DNA from: Craterostigma plantagineum
Taxonomy: Eukaryota > Streptophyta > Magnoliopsida > Lamiales > Linderniaceae
Assembly (NCBI GenBank): GCA_027422505.1
Contig: JAPQWV010000355.1
Location: 1 to 64,000 of the forward strand
Direction: 5' to 3'
Length of the DNA: 64,000 nt
Part shown: positions 45,040 through 57,236 of the stretch, one piece after another
How the letters are laid out: every line of letters starts with the position of its first letter
How positions within the stretch are numbered: the first letter of the stretch is position 1
Position numbers and translations under genes: made by a program
Notes under the pieces: generated by a model
What the model was told of the DNA's origin: nothing
What the model saw: the letters and a program-made list of their open reading frames with translations, nothing else
Database searches by the model: none

Positions 45040-48000
45040 ATATGCAGTTAAGTGGACTGAAAATAGAAGATATTCCGGTAGTCAACGAATATCCTGATGT
45101 TTTTCCCGAGGAGTTACCGGGATTACCCCCTGACAGGGATACAGAATTTACTATAGAACTTCAACCGGGCACGGCGCAAATTTCTATTTCACCATACCGA
45201 ATGGCTCCAATAGAATTGAATGAGCTGAAGGTACAGTTGAAGGAATTACTCGATAAAGGTTATATACGACCAAGTGTATCGCCTTGGGGAGCGCCTGTTC
45301 TTTTCGTTAAAAAGAAGGATGGAACACTTAGATTGTGTATTGATTATAGACAGTTAAATAAGGTAACGGTGAAAAATAAATATCCGTTACCTCGGATTGA
45401 TGATCAATTTGATCAGTTACAAGGTTCTAGGGTCTTTTCAAAAATCGATCTGAGATCAGGATATCATCAATTGAAGATTGCCGATGGTGATATTCCAAAG
45501 ACGGCCTTTAGAACAAGATATGGACATTATGAATTTCTAGTTATGCCCTTTGGATTGACGAACGCTCCTGCAGTGTTTATGGCGTTGATGAATGATGTCT
45601 TCCGACCCTACTTAGACCAGTTCGTGATCGTTTTTATTGATGATATTCTAATATATTCCAAGTCAAAAGAGGAGCACGAAGAACATTTGAAGATTGTACT
45701 TCAGACTTTACGGGAAAGGAAGTTATATGCGAAGCTCTCGAAATGTGAATTTTGGTTAGATCAAGTAGTGTTTCTGGGGCACGTAGTCTCTGGTAAAGGT
45801 ATCCAAGTCGATCCCAGTAAAATTGAAGCAGTGATCAAGTGGGAGAGCCCTAAAAATGTAGCAGAAGTTCGTAGTTTTCTGGGATTGGCCGGATATTATC
45901 GGCGATTCGTAGAGAATTTCTCACTGATGGCCGCTCCAATGACGAAGTTATTACGTAAAGGAGTTGTATTTAAGTGGACTGATGAATGCCAAAGGAGTTT
46001 TGAAGAATTGAAGGAATGATTAACAACAGCTCCTGTACTGACTATTTCATCAGGTACTGAAGGTTTTGTGATCTATAGTGATGCGTCCTACCAAGGACTA
46101 GGATGCGTGCTAATGCGAAATGGAAAAGTAGTGGCGTACGCATCTCGACAGCTGAAGCCATACGAAACATCTTACCCAACTCACGACTTAGAGTTAGCTG
46201 CCGTGGTATTCGCACTAAAGATATGGCGACACTACTTATACGGTACGACATTTCAGATATTTACTGACCATAAAAGTCTGAAATATCTGTTAAGCCAGAA
46301 GGAATTGAATATGAGACAGAGGCGGTGGATCGAGCTGTTAAAGGATTATGACTGTACTATAGAGTATCATCCTGGAAAGGCTAATGTCGTTGCTGATGCT
46401 TTAAGTCGGAAAACGTATGGTTCCGTCTCTTATTTATCGATTTGCTCTTTCTCAAGTTTGATTGATCTCAGAAAGATGAATACGGAGATAAAAGTAGACG
46501 ATACTGGTGCTATCTGTGCCTCGATAGTAGTTCGACCTATCATGTTAGATCGAATCAGACAAGTACAGTGTAAAGACGAAAAGCTAGTTAAGATTGCTGA
46601 TAAAGTGAAACAAGGGTTAGGGAAGTCTTTTGTAATAGGCGATAATGGAACTTTGACGATAAATGGCCGTATATGTGTTCCTGATATCGACAATCTTCGA
46701 CAAGAGATAATGGAAGAGGCACATACCGCTCCTTATGCTATGCATCCAGGCAGTACGAAGATGTATCGGACCCTTAAATCTCACTATTGGTGGCCAAGGA
46801 TGAAAAAGGATGTGGCTGAATATGTGCTGAAATGTTTAACGTGTCAGCAAATCAAAGCTGAACACCAAGCGCCAGTGGGTAAATTACATCCTTTACCCGT
46901 ACCTGTTTGGAAATGGGAACGAATAACGATGGATTTTCTTTATGGACTTCCTCCAACGGCTAAGAAAAATGATGCCGTGTGGGTAATTGTCGACAGACTT
47001 ACGAAATCAGCTCATTTCCTACCATTTAGATGGGGTTCTACGCTGGAATATTTGGCGAAAAGATACGTTAATGAAATAGTTCGACTACATGGAGTACCTA
47101 TTTCTATCGTATCTGATCGTGATCCCCGATTTACTTCTAGATTTTGGGGCAGTTTACAGGAAGCGATCGGAACTAAATTACATTTTAGTACGGCATTTCA
47201 TCCACAGACCGACGGTCAGTCAGAAAGAACGATACAGACATTGGAAGATATGCTTCGAGCATGTGTAATTGAGTTCAAAGGCTCATGGGACGATTATATA
47301 GCGCTAATGGAATTTTCTTATAATAATCAGTATCATTCGAGTATCGGAATGGCACCGTACGAAGCTCTATATGGCCGGAAATGTCGAAACCCGATTTGTT
47401 GGGATATGGAAGGAGAACAAGTATTAGAAGTGCCAGATTTGATTCAGGATACAATGGAAAAGATTAAAGTAGTAAAGAGTCGACTTAAAGCGGCCCAAGA
47501 TAGACAAAAGAGTTACATAGACCAACATCGACGAGAAATGGAATATGAAGTTGGAGAGAAGGTATTTTTGCGAGTATCACCTTGGAAAGGTGTATTGCGA
47601 TTTGGAAAGAAAGGAAAATTAAGTCCACGTTACATTGGGCCTTATGAAGTACTTGAAAGGATTGGGCCATTAGCATATCGATTAGCACTGCCACCTGAAC
47701 TTTCACAGATACACGTGTTCCACGTTAGTATGTTACGGCGATATAGATCAGGTCCTACACATATTCTACGTGACGAACCGATAAATATTTCTGAGGACCT
47801 TAGTTACGTAGAAGAACCGGCAGAAGTCCTGGAATATGCTGATAAGCAGTTACGGAATAAAATAATTCCAATGGTAAAGGTGAGATGGAAAAATCATTCG
47901 GCTCGTGAAGCTACGTGGGAAACCATAGAACGTATGGAGAACCAGTACCCATGGTTATTGACTGAGACAGGTACGAAATTTCGAGGTCGAAATTTTAAAA

Positions 48001-48041
48001 AGGGGGGGAGAATTGTCAGGAACCGAAACCTCATATTATAA
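45015..48041 (+). pseudogene. chromovirus pol: RT, RNase H, integrase, chromodomain; one in-frame stop
   Basis: About 1008 codons remain in one frame, broken only by TGA at 46017-46019. RT begins near [16 protein letters not shown], with [20 protein letters not shown] and the palm [13 protein letters not shown] near 45630. RNase H starts at [13 protein letters not shown] (46065). Integrase has the H2C2 domain ([17 protein letters not shown] to [11 protein letters not shown], about 46740-46865), the core ([41 protein letters not shown]) and the GPF/Y motif [14 protein letters not shown]. The C-terminus is a chromodomain-like segment ([20 protein letters not shown], about 47880-47940). RNase H to chromodomain is open without disruption. 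Confidence 0.93.
48000..48013 (+). other. polypurine tract of the chromovirus
   Basis: AAGGGGGGGAGAAT directly precedes the 3' LTR start TGTCAGGAACC. It is also read as the last pol codons. Confidence 0.82.
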
Positions 48042-50204
48042 TTTCGTGCATTTACATAAATTCATGCATTCATATAAGTTATTTTAAAACAGAGATATAG
48101 ATAGGATAAGGTATTTAAAGTATGATAGTTCTAGGTTATCAAGGGGATAAGTAGTGAAGAAGTAAATGTTATGGAATTAGAATTTTTCTAAGTATGAAAT
48201 TTCTAGGGTTTTCTCAGGTTTGAGAAAATTTCATGTGTGTAATTAAAATGATAAATAAGTTGGAAAGAAATATTTAAATAATATTTATAAAAAAAAAAAA
48301 AAGATGAAAGTTTCAAAACCTTCAAATATTAATGTCGAAATTTATTGAATAAGGACTTCAAATTGAAGACTTCGAGATTTTCTTAACACAGATTGCAAGA
48401 ACTCGAAATCCTCTTAATGAAGATTTCGAAATGTATTCAGTGAGAACCTCGAAATTCTTCAATCAAAGAATTTGAAATCACGAGAACTTGAGTTCGATAT
48501 ATATAACATGTGATAATTTAAATAATCTTAAAGCTAGGTGTTAGTCATGAAGGGAAACAACCTTAATAATAAAATACTAACCTATCAAAGGATATAAGTA
48601 CACGTGGAGGTCTTTGAATGTATTAATGAGTATGACTAAGGAAAGGTTTTCTTAACCTTGAGGAAATCGACATCATCAGCTACAAAACCTATGTATATAC
48701 TAGTACGAATTACATGTCAGATCGAGACCTTGATGAACAAAGAAAGATAAAAGAACAGAGGAGATAAAGACGATCGAAACTTTGAACAAACATCTAGGCC
48801 AATTCTTGAAGGTAAAGAAACTTAATAATGTTTCATAATACATATATATGCATGCTAAGAATTAATAATCATATTAAGCGAACAAATTTATAGTCATAGG
48901 AATAGTTTTCGGCATAAGAACAAAAGCTGAAAATTTTATAAGCCTATTTGTAGTATGATACTATTGTTAGGATTTAATTTATGCAAGGTATAAGGAAGTT
49001 CTTAGGTACTAAAAAAAATTTCAGGGAGACCTTCCGCAAATATATGTATTAGGGTTTGCTAAATCTTGAAGGATTTTATATATATTATTTACATAGAATT
49101 CGTTATCAGAATATACTAGTTGAAACGTTTGAATATTGGATGAAGTATTTTAGCAGTTTAAGTATCCTTAGCTGGATAGATGATTTCAACTTGAAGGTTT
49201 TCGGCAATAGAATAAGGATTCAAATATTTTAGAGATTTACTTGTAATATATTATTATTGATAGGATTTGATCATGTCAAGTATAAGGAAATTTCAGTGCT
49301 GATAATTGATAGAAGGTTTTCGTAAGAGAATTTATGATTTAACTGTTTTGGAATCTATATGCGTAGATTGCTCTATTTATTTGTGTTAAGTTTTGAACAG
49401 TAGGTAGTATGAAGTTCTTGTGAAATTCATCCCGTTCTTAAGAATTCAAGAGAAGGGATCTCAATATGAAATGTCGAGTTATATTATGGCATCGAGATTT
49501 AGAAAATTTATTCAGATAAAATGTCGGAAGAAGCTAGGATGTTGAAAGGAATTTGATGAATCTCGATCTAAGTTATAGGAATGAATTAGATATAAACTCG
49601 AGATTCATTAGGAAAATGTCGAGATGAAATATCGAAATCTAGGTAGAATATCGAGATAAATTAATAAGACTTAGAACTATGATGTCGAGACTTGGCAATT
49701 CCGTTGGATAGAATATTGAATTAAAATGCCGAATTAAAATGTCGAGTAATGATATCGAGTTTTGATATCGATATTTAATTCAATAAATCTCGAAAGGAGG
49801 TCTCGAGATTAAGGAAATGCAGTAATAGAATTACGAAATAAATCCTAAAATAAAGTGTGAAGAATTGCGTAACTAGTTCGAAATCTTTTATGAGGTTATG
49901 ATATCGAGATCTTATATGTCGACATATGTTTTATGGTACAATTGGAAATCCTTCATAGTTACACTTTAGAATTTCCGATATGATAATTCATTGGATAGAA
50001 TCTCGAGTTATAATAATGTCGGGATGTGTCTTGAAAGCTTCTAATAATTCATCTGAGATCTCGAGATAAATAGATTTCGACATATGATAACTTAAAAATC
50101 TCGATATATATACCACTAAGTTCTTTTTTATATAATTACAGATTTCGAGATATAACTCGACATTTAAAAATGCAATTAACCAGAATTGAGAAATAAAGAA
50201 AAAT

Positions 50205-50241
<37 letters not shown>

Positions 50242-51349
50242 AATTTTAATATCACATAAAGTGTTTAATATTTAGGGTTTCTGGTAAGGCTACGGATAGA
50301 AACTACCATGCATAATAAAGCATGCATATCACGCACGCATGTCATTATAGGATTTCGTATTTACGAATAAAATAATTGTATAGGTCAGGAGTCCGATAAG
50401 GGCAAGGACAAGGTCGATTAAGCGGACAAAGAAAATAGGCGAAACTTGTGAGTATGATTTGCAACATGTACTTTATGTGCCGTATGTGTTTACATGCCTT
50501 ATATGAATTAATTGACTAATATGTGATTTATATGCTATTCATGGATCGACGTGAAGTATGTGACCGAAAGGTGCTTTTATATGATTTACGTGTCATATAA
50601 GGTATTTTTACAGTATTGCATACACATAAAGTAAGGGAGAAACCGTTATGACTGCTACGACTACATATGGTATGATACGGATGCTACGGCATATATCCCT
50701 ACAAATCGGGGGATTTTACAGAGTCCTGTACAGGCAACACGTATCCCTACAAATAGGGGGATTACGATATGGTTACAGAGTCCCATGCATGGGCGCCGAC
50801 TGGGCGTACAGTATAGTCTAGCTAGTCTATAACGGGAGTATCAAAATAAATGGACATATAGAAATGGCATGTGATCTACGGATCCTAGGAATGACCGTTT
50901 TATGAATGTTGATTATATGGACGATTATTATATGAATTGAAATGGCATGGTTACGATATTAATGGAAAAGAATGGACTACTGTTTATTTTATTTGTTGCT
51001 TGTATTAATTAACATGTTGCGATCATACTCTGAATCGGTATCTTCACAGTTGTTGTAGATAATTAGCAGGCTGCGTAGAAAGCATATCATAAAGCATAGA
51101 TTCAAGGTTGGCCAACTACGCTCTCCTCCTGCTCCCCTCTGGTTCATCGTTATCATATAAAATAGAAACGGTTTTAGACTGTTACATTTTGTGACTCGTA
51201 GATAGGTACATATATGTACATTATTGTGAAAGGAATAGATCGGATGTACGCACCCGTTTTGTTAAAGAAAATGGTTATGGAAATCGCGAAAAATTTTATA
51301 TGAATGTTTTATAGCTGCGTAAAAAGGTAATAGGAAACGGGGCGCTACA
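48014..51349 (+). repeat. 3' LTR of the chromovirus, about 3.3 kb
   Basis: It starts TGTCAGGAACCG at the polypurine tract and is placed to end at GGGCGCTACA, where copia integrase sequence begins. It contains many TCGAGAT or ATATCGAG motifs (49440-50190), an (AT)n tract (50208-50239) and a short repeat ATCCCTACAAATMGGGGGAT near 50695 and 50747. No coding sequence is present. Confidence 0.72.
50208..50239. repeat. (AT)n microsatellite
   Basis: About 16 AT dinucleotides in an uninterrupted run inside the chromovirus 3' LTR. Confidence 0.95.
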
Positions 51350-52888
51350 GCTTGATCCAAAAGCACTTGAAGGCATCTTTATTGGATATTCGCTGAACTC
51401 AAAGGCATACAGGATCTATATTAAGGAGAAACGATCAGTCATTGAGAGCACAAATGTCTCCTTTGACGAAAGCGAAGGCGACCTCATGGCTTGTGCTCAT
51501 ATCAGTCCAGGACCAGGTCTTCTACAGTCGTTGGCAAAAGGTCAACCTTCATCGACGAGAACTTCCTCATCTAAGTTCAACTCTGGCGAACTGGATCTCG
51601 ATCTGCTGTTCGAGTACTTCTATCCCGTCCCAAGACTCCCGTCGCCACCACTCAACCTACCGCTGCACCCAACCCACCTACACCACCGGCAATCGGCGAT
51701 GATGTCGTCCCTCCAAACTTAGAAGATCTCAATCTCAACGAAGACGACATTTTACCCCCCGGGAACATTGCTGATCCTGATGCCGAACCCTCTCAATCTA
51801 CTACGGTTGAGATCTCTTCTTCGGACACCGGACCCCAATCTGATGAGCCTCCAATCGACACAAATGCGGCTAGCTCCTCACAGACCAATGTACCACTTTG
51901 GGCTCGCTCTCATCATACGGATCAGATTATTGGGGATCCCACATCCGGTGTTTCGACGCATTCGGCTACGATGAATGAGAGTCTGTTCGCTTGCTATCTC
52001 AGTCAAGCCGAACCATCACGAGTAGCTGAAGCTCTCAACGATCCTGATTGGCTGATTGCAATGCAGGAGGAAATAAATCAGTTTGAACGTTTACAAGTTT
52101 GGGAACTCGTACCACGCCCTCACAACAGATCCATTATCGGCACGAAGTGGATCTTCAAGAACAAAAAGGATGAAGACGGTATTGTCATCCGCAATAAAGC
52201 AAGACTTGTGGCTAAGGGGTACAATCAACAAGAAGGCATCGACTACGATGAAACTTTCGCCCCCGTTGCCAGGATCGAAGCAATACGAATATTCTTTGCC
52301 TTTGCTGCTCACAAGAACTTTAAGGTCTACCAAATGGACGTGACGACTGCTTTTCTGAATGGATTTCTCAAAGAAGAAGTGTACGTTGATCAACCTGAAG
52401 GGTTCTTGAGCGAAGAGTTTCCTCATCACGTATATCGACTCTACAAGGCCCTCTACGGACTAAAACAGGCTCCCCGAGCTTGGTATGACGTCCTTTCAGA
52501 CTTCCTTGTTCAGTCTAGATTCAAGAAAGGATCTCTGGATACAACTCTCTTCACCAAGCGGAGTGGCCCGGACATCATGATTGTACAGATTTATGTCGAT
52601 GACATCATTTTTGGATCGACTAAACCACAACGGTGTGAAGAGTTTGCAGAATTGATGAAAAAGAAATTCGAAATGAGCTGCTCCGAAGTGGCAAAGTTCT
52701 TGGATGTGATACTTACCATCATCCAAGACAAGCTCATGAGGACTTTCCGCATCCTTTCGGAAGAAGACCCTCACTGCCGATCCAAATTCGCGAAGTTCAT
52801 TGACGCCATAGCTGATCGAATTGTTCTTCGAAGGAATATCCGCGCCTTTGAGTTCAAGCTAGGACTTCGCGAAACAGACACTCGCTAA
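51350..52888 (+). pseudogene. copia B pol fused to accessory-ORF tail
   Basis: The start is the integrase C-terminal region (KALEGIFIGYSLNSKAYRIY), with one frameshift near 51715 before an open frame running to TAA at 52888. RT landmarks are [64 protein letters not shown] and the catalytic [10 protein letters not shown] near 52590. After KKKFEMS (about 52676) the normal GEMSFFLGL and RNase H part is gone, and the frame continues into the accessory tail ending [13 protein letters not shown]. The junction keeps the frame open. It lacks RNase H and integrase core, so it is inactive. Confidence 0.88.
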
Positions 52889-52931
52889 TCCACCATCACA
52901 ATGCCCAAGATCCAAGACTCCCAACAATTGA

Positions 52932-52946
52932 CACAAAGGGGGAGAT
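52932..52946 (+). other. polypurine tract of copia B
   Basis: ACAAAGGGGGAGAT lies directly before the LTR start TGTTAGGATA. Confidence 0.87.
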
Positions 52947-53371
52947 TGTTAGGATATTTATAGATTATGACAATAGTTTAAGTCTTGGGTTATATTTTGT
53001 AATTATCCTTATAGCTTGGGCTTTGGACTAGAATGTAATTAATTAATCTTTAGAGTTTGGGCCTTAATATACCTAGGGTTAATGTGGTATATAAGGTTTT
53101 ATCATCTCTATTTTCAAAGTAATCAAAGATCAAAAAGGCTAAACCCATTTTTCACACAATACATACTTGAAGGTGAGAACCTTTCCCTTTTTCATTCCAT
53201 CAAAGCCTCTTTGATTCCTTGTTTGGTGCAATCGGGACCAACATGTTCTTTCGCCTGTATTCCGTTTTTCTGTGCATTTACTCGACTAGCTTACCCTTCA
53301 TTGACATTTTAGTTTTCTCGCATGATTGTTAACAAAGGATGCGATTGTTCGTCACAAATTTGGACCCAACA
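52947..53371 (+). repeat. 3' LTR of copia B, 425 bp
   Basis: It runs from TGTTAGGATATTTATAG to TTTGGACCCAACA. A TATA-like GTATATAAGG lies near 53088. No partner copy is present in the window. Confidence 0.82.
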
Positions 53372-53681
53372 TCCATTTTTTTGCAGTTGCCCATGTTATA
53401 AATTTGGCGATAGCGTGAAACGGAACGGACTTGGTTACTTTTATTATGTAAAAAAATTATTATGAGTTTTCTTTAGAAACATTTACCTTTGCATCAATCT
53501 GCGTAGTAGGTATTATTACAACCCATGTTTATTGAGCTTTCGTAAATAGAAACTTTGCAGGGGCAATTCATATTATTCTCTTGATCACTCTCTTCAGTTG
53601 GGCGGCATTCGTACTCATAAGCATTCACTGCTTTCTCTGTTGGGCGGTTGTTTTCACCGCCTCGGTCAGACAGTATATGGT
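53372..53681. other. short unassigned stretch
   Basis: 310 bp between the copia B LTR and the CACTA element. No recognisable gene or repeat was found; a short open frame encodes a hydrophobic peptide without a known match. Confidence 0.4.
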
Positions 53682-53684
53682 TTA

Positions 53685-54097
53685 CACTAGTACAGAAACA
53701 GGAATTGGCATCGGCACTATGGGCGTCCGCTGTGGAAAAATGGACGCCTATACTACCCCCGAGACATTTTAATTTTTTTTTTTATTTTTTGGTACTATGG
53801 GCTATTGTTGTTAGCTAACAACAGATGCCTATAGTCTACGGGGACATTTGGCGTCAGTTGTTGAGTAGTAACGGACGCCGAAAATTTGCGGTTTTTATTT
53901 ATTTATATTATTTTTGACCTTTGGCAACTGTTGCTACGTACAACAGTCGCCAATGAGTTTTTCGTTATTATTTTTTATTTTTGACCTTTGGCGACTGTTG
54001 CTACTTACAACGGTCGCAAATAATGTTTCCGTTATTTATTTTTCCAAAACATTTTATCTTATTCTCCCTCTCTTTCTTTCACTCTCTCCCATCCCAC

Positions 54098-54133
<36 letters not shown>

Positions 54134-55349
54134 ATCTTCTCGCCTCCATCTTTTCTCATCTCCTTCATTCTTTTTTTCTTTCCTCCAGATCTGGACAACG
54201 GTATGTGGCAGCAGCGACGACATCCGGGCTGGGCTTGTCGATTGGCGGCGACAACGACGACAGTGGGAAGATCTAGGCATGGCGGTGATGGGCGGCGACG
54301 GCGCGGCCAAATCTAGCTTATCGATGTTGGTCTGCGACGGCGACAACAACGGCATTGAAGGGAAGGTGGCTCATCAGATCTGGCGTTGAAGGGAAGGTGG
54401 CGGCGGATGTGCGAGACTCCGGCGGATCTGGGGAGGGGAACCAGTGGCGATGGCGGGAGCTGTAATGGGCGGCGGATCTGGAGAGGAAAGGTACCGGCGG
54501 TGGCAAGAAGGATGGTGGCGGCTAATCGGCGGCAGATCTGGGGAGGAAAGGTATCGGTGGTTGCAAGAAGGATGATGCGGCTAATTAGCGACCGAAATCC
54601 TACGGTTTCGTCCGCACAAAACTGAAGTTTTTTTAGTTTTTTTGTAGTGCGGTGAGCTTAAGAACTGCTGCGTCGAATCATTGGAGGCTCGAAGGTTCGA
54701 TAAGGTAAATTGTTTTTCTTACTTTGTGAAGAGTCACATATATATATCTGAGCATTTATGGATATTTAGCGAAATCTACAGGTGAAAATTGTGAGGGAGA
54801 CGATGAATTGAGCCTTAGAAAGCGACGACGCAGGGGACAGAGCCGAACTTAACGGAGAAATGATGGAAGGTGTGGTGGAGGCTCGGGCCAAGGAGGTGGA
54901 GGTGGCCAATGATGGGGAGAGAGAGTGGGCCGGGAGGCAACGACGGTCCCCTGCGTTAGCGACGGAGGAGGAGGAGGAGGAAGGCGGCGGAGAGGAGGAA
55001 CAAGGCGGTGTAGAGTATCGCTAGGGCTGCATTGTGGTGCTCCGGCGAGGCTCCGGCAAGGCATCCTGTTTTTTTATTTTTTATTTTTTACTTTCGACGA
55101 CTGTTGTAAGCTAACAACAGGTGCCCATGTTTATATTTTTAATTTTTTCCCTTTCGACGACCGTTGTTATCGAACATCGGTCGCCCATGCTCATTTTTTA
55201 TTTTATTTTTATATTTTTTTCACTTTTGGCATCGGATAACACCGGACGCTGATAGCCCGACCTCTTGGCTTCGGTACTCCCGGCGTCCGCGACCAACGGT
55301 CGCCCATTACCAATAACAACAGTCACCAAAGGTGGCGGCTGTACTAGTG
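53685..55349. mobile_element. non-autonomous CACTA (EnSpm) transposon, 1665 bp
   Basis: Perfect 11-bp terminal inverted repeats (CACTAGTACAG and CTGTACTAGTG) are flanked by a 3-bp target duplication TTA (53682-53684 and 55350-55352). Both subterminal regions carry repeats in direct and inverted sense built on GACNACTGTTG, CAACRGTCGC and GGCGTCCGC, the expected transposase-binding type. The middle holds a (CT)n tract (54101-54130) and repeated GC-rich segments (GGCGGCAGATCTGGGGAGG and relatives) with no transposase domain. Confidence 0.93.
54360..54570 (+). repeat. GC-rich imperfect repeats inside the CACTA element
   Basis: Units of about 66 bp carry GCGGMTCTGGRGAGG, an AAAGGTAYCGG segment and GTGGCAAGAAGGATG, repeated about three times. 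They may be a captured and amplified fragment. Confidence 0.6.
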
Positions 55350-55352
55350 TTA

Positions 55353-57060
55353 TCATCTCATTCAAATATATAAAGATTCAACATCAAAGTAAGTGTTAAA
55401 GTTCTAATCAAAGTAAGAATATGGTCGTCAATAAATCGATATTATGCAATATGCAGGAAGCGAAAATTCATTCGACAATTGTATTTACCACATCATATGT
55501 CCATGTTGCACACTGTCTCAATCAACAAAAGATCCCACGTCAAGAAAATAAAAATGCACCAGCACAAGTTGCCCCTCTTTAGGGAACTTGTGCGGGTGCC
55601 AGGGCAACTTGTGCGGGTGAAGAGCTACTTGTGCGGGTGCATTTTTTGTTTTCTTGCATATAACTTTGGTAGCTTACTAAATGTATTAGGTTGGCGAAAA
55701 AAAGATAAAAAACGCAACTTGTTTTCTTTTCTCTGTTTTTTCATAAAAAAAATGGTCGGCCACCACGCCTCCTTCCGCCCGTACGCCTGCCTCCACCTAC
55801 GTCAGCCGCATACGCCTCCGTGTCTGCCAGCCGCCACTGAGCCTGTCTCCGCCAGCCGCGCCTTCCCATCCAGCCGAGCACCCCTCCCCCAGCCGTTTCC
55901 GCAGGCCCTCCACCACGACGCCTGCTCGCCTGACGTCTATTGCCGACATCACCACCTACCCGCTCAGCCGATTGTGTTTTAGTTTGTTCGTAATGTTCTT
56001 CCTTTTGGTCAGTTAGTTGTCTCCGTTATGGAATGTTAGAGTTCCTCTTTATGGGGGTTTTGTCACTGAGTCCCTTTTTATGGGGGTTTTGTCACCAAAA
56101 CATTCGAAGATTTTGGGTGAAAAAATTGACAAATATGATATCTAAGTAGATCTGAATTAATAGCCATATTATTCATGGAGTTTTAGTTAAGGTAGTGCTT
56201 GGTTTATCGTATTGATTTTTTCAATCCTTAATTTTCTATGTTTAGGTGTGTGGGGTTCTTTGTTTGGTCTCGGGAGAATTTTCGTTCCATTTTGGATCGA
56301 TCTTCTCGCTGAGTTTTCTCTCCTTTATGGAGCTTTTGTCCTCCTTTAGAGGCGTTTTCCCTTTTGGATGTCCGTTGTAAGCAGAGGGGCTCCGTTGGCT
56401 ATTTAGATGTTGTACTATTTTGTGGAATGAAAAGCTAGTTATCATTGAACAAAAAGACATAATTCTACATCAACCAGCATCGTGCGTTAGTATGAGCGAT
56501 GGACTTTCCTTCTCTTCGTGGTTCTTTTTGCGTGATATTGAAGCCCTTATTATAAGAATCTTCGCTGGCACGTGCACTCGCGTGAGAATCCTGCAAATAA
56601 AGAGAGTGGAGATTGAATAAAAGAGTTCTGGTAACTAAAATCAGTATAAACGGGTGGAGATAGTGAAACCTAATCTACCAGTTCGGGATGGAAACGCTCT
56701 GTCCGATTAAGGTGTATGCGTAGCTCGATAACAATGCTTTATGAAATATTATTTGGAAACCTATATTATGCTTTATGTGCTGTAATAATGCTTGGAACTC
56801 GATATCCTTCTGTTGACGTAAATACAATGAAATATTGTTCCCTTGAATCCTGGAAGTATTTGTAATCATCATCATGAGAATATGTTCAAAGATAGTTTGT
56901 GATGGAATAGCGCCATCATCGTGTCAATGAACCCACAGAGGCATTGAAGAGTGATTGAAGACGCAACAAAATGCTTTCATGTGTAAAGTTGCAAAAGTAG
57001 TGATCTGCTAACATTTTTTGACAGCTCCATGTGTAATTATACGATACTGAATGATTGTTA
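55353..57060. other. intergenic stretch without a supported gene
   Basis: It contains a threefold ACTTGTGCGGGTG repeat (55586-55640), a proline-rich open frame at 55752-55982 with no known domain, and a twofold TTTATGGGGGTTTTGTCAC repeat (56047-56095). No transposon termini were recognised after the CACTA target duplication. Confidence 0.5.
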
Positions 57061-57067
57061 TTACAAT

Positions 57068-57236
57068 CAACTTTGTAAGGCTGCTCGGTTGGACAACATG
57101 GCTAATTATTGTACATCTGGTATGTCTACGAACTTTGTAAGACTGTTCGACCGGACAACGTGATTGATTATTGCACATATGGTATCTCCACGAACTTTGT
57201 AAGACTGTTCGACCCCACAACGTGATCGATTATTGT
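57068..57236 (+). repeat. 62-bp tandem repeat, about 2.7 units
   Basis: Units start at about 57068, 57130 and 57192 with the shared block AACTTTGTAAGACTGTTCGA and ACAACGTGATYGATTATTG. Confidence 0.85.

Larger units (their letters stand above)
41748..51349 (+). mobile_element. Ty3/gypsy chromovirus (Tekay-like) element with unlike LTRs
   Basis: In order: a 5' LTR-like region (41748-44463), PBS, truncated gag, pol with RT, RNase H, integrase and chromodomain, a polypurine tract, and a 3' LTR-like region (48014-51349). Integrase after RNase H defines Ty3/gypsy; the C-terminal chromodomain defines chromoviruses. The two LTRs differ in length (2.7 and 3.3 kb) and do not align by eye except near their termini. 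Flanking pentamers differ (GCCGT left, GCTTG right), so no target duplication supports the pair. Confidence 0.85.
51350..53371 (+). mobile_element. Ty1/copia element (copia B), 3' part, internally deleted
   Basis: It contains the integrase C-terminus, RT, a deletion that removes RNase H, the tail of the same accessory ORF as at 10905-13342, a polypurine tract and a 3' LTR. The 5' portion is missing; the left edge abuts the chromovirus LTR end. The shared accessory tail and polypurine tract tie it to the copia element ending at 13687, although their LTRs differ. Confidence 0.87.

Noticed and set aside
55479..55982. 167-codon open frame with a Pro-rich end
   Set aside because: Composition is uneven, no domain is recognisable and it runs across short tandem repeats.
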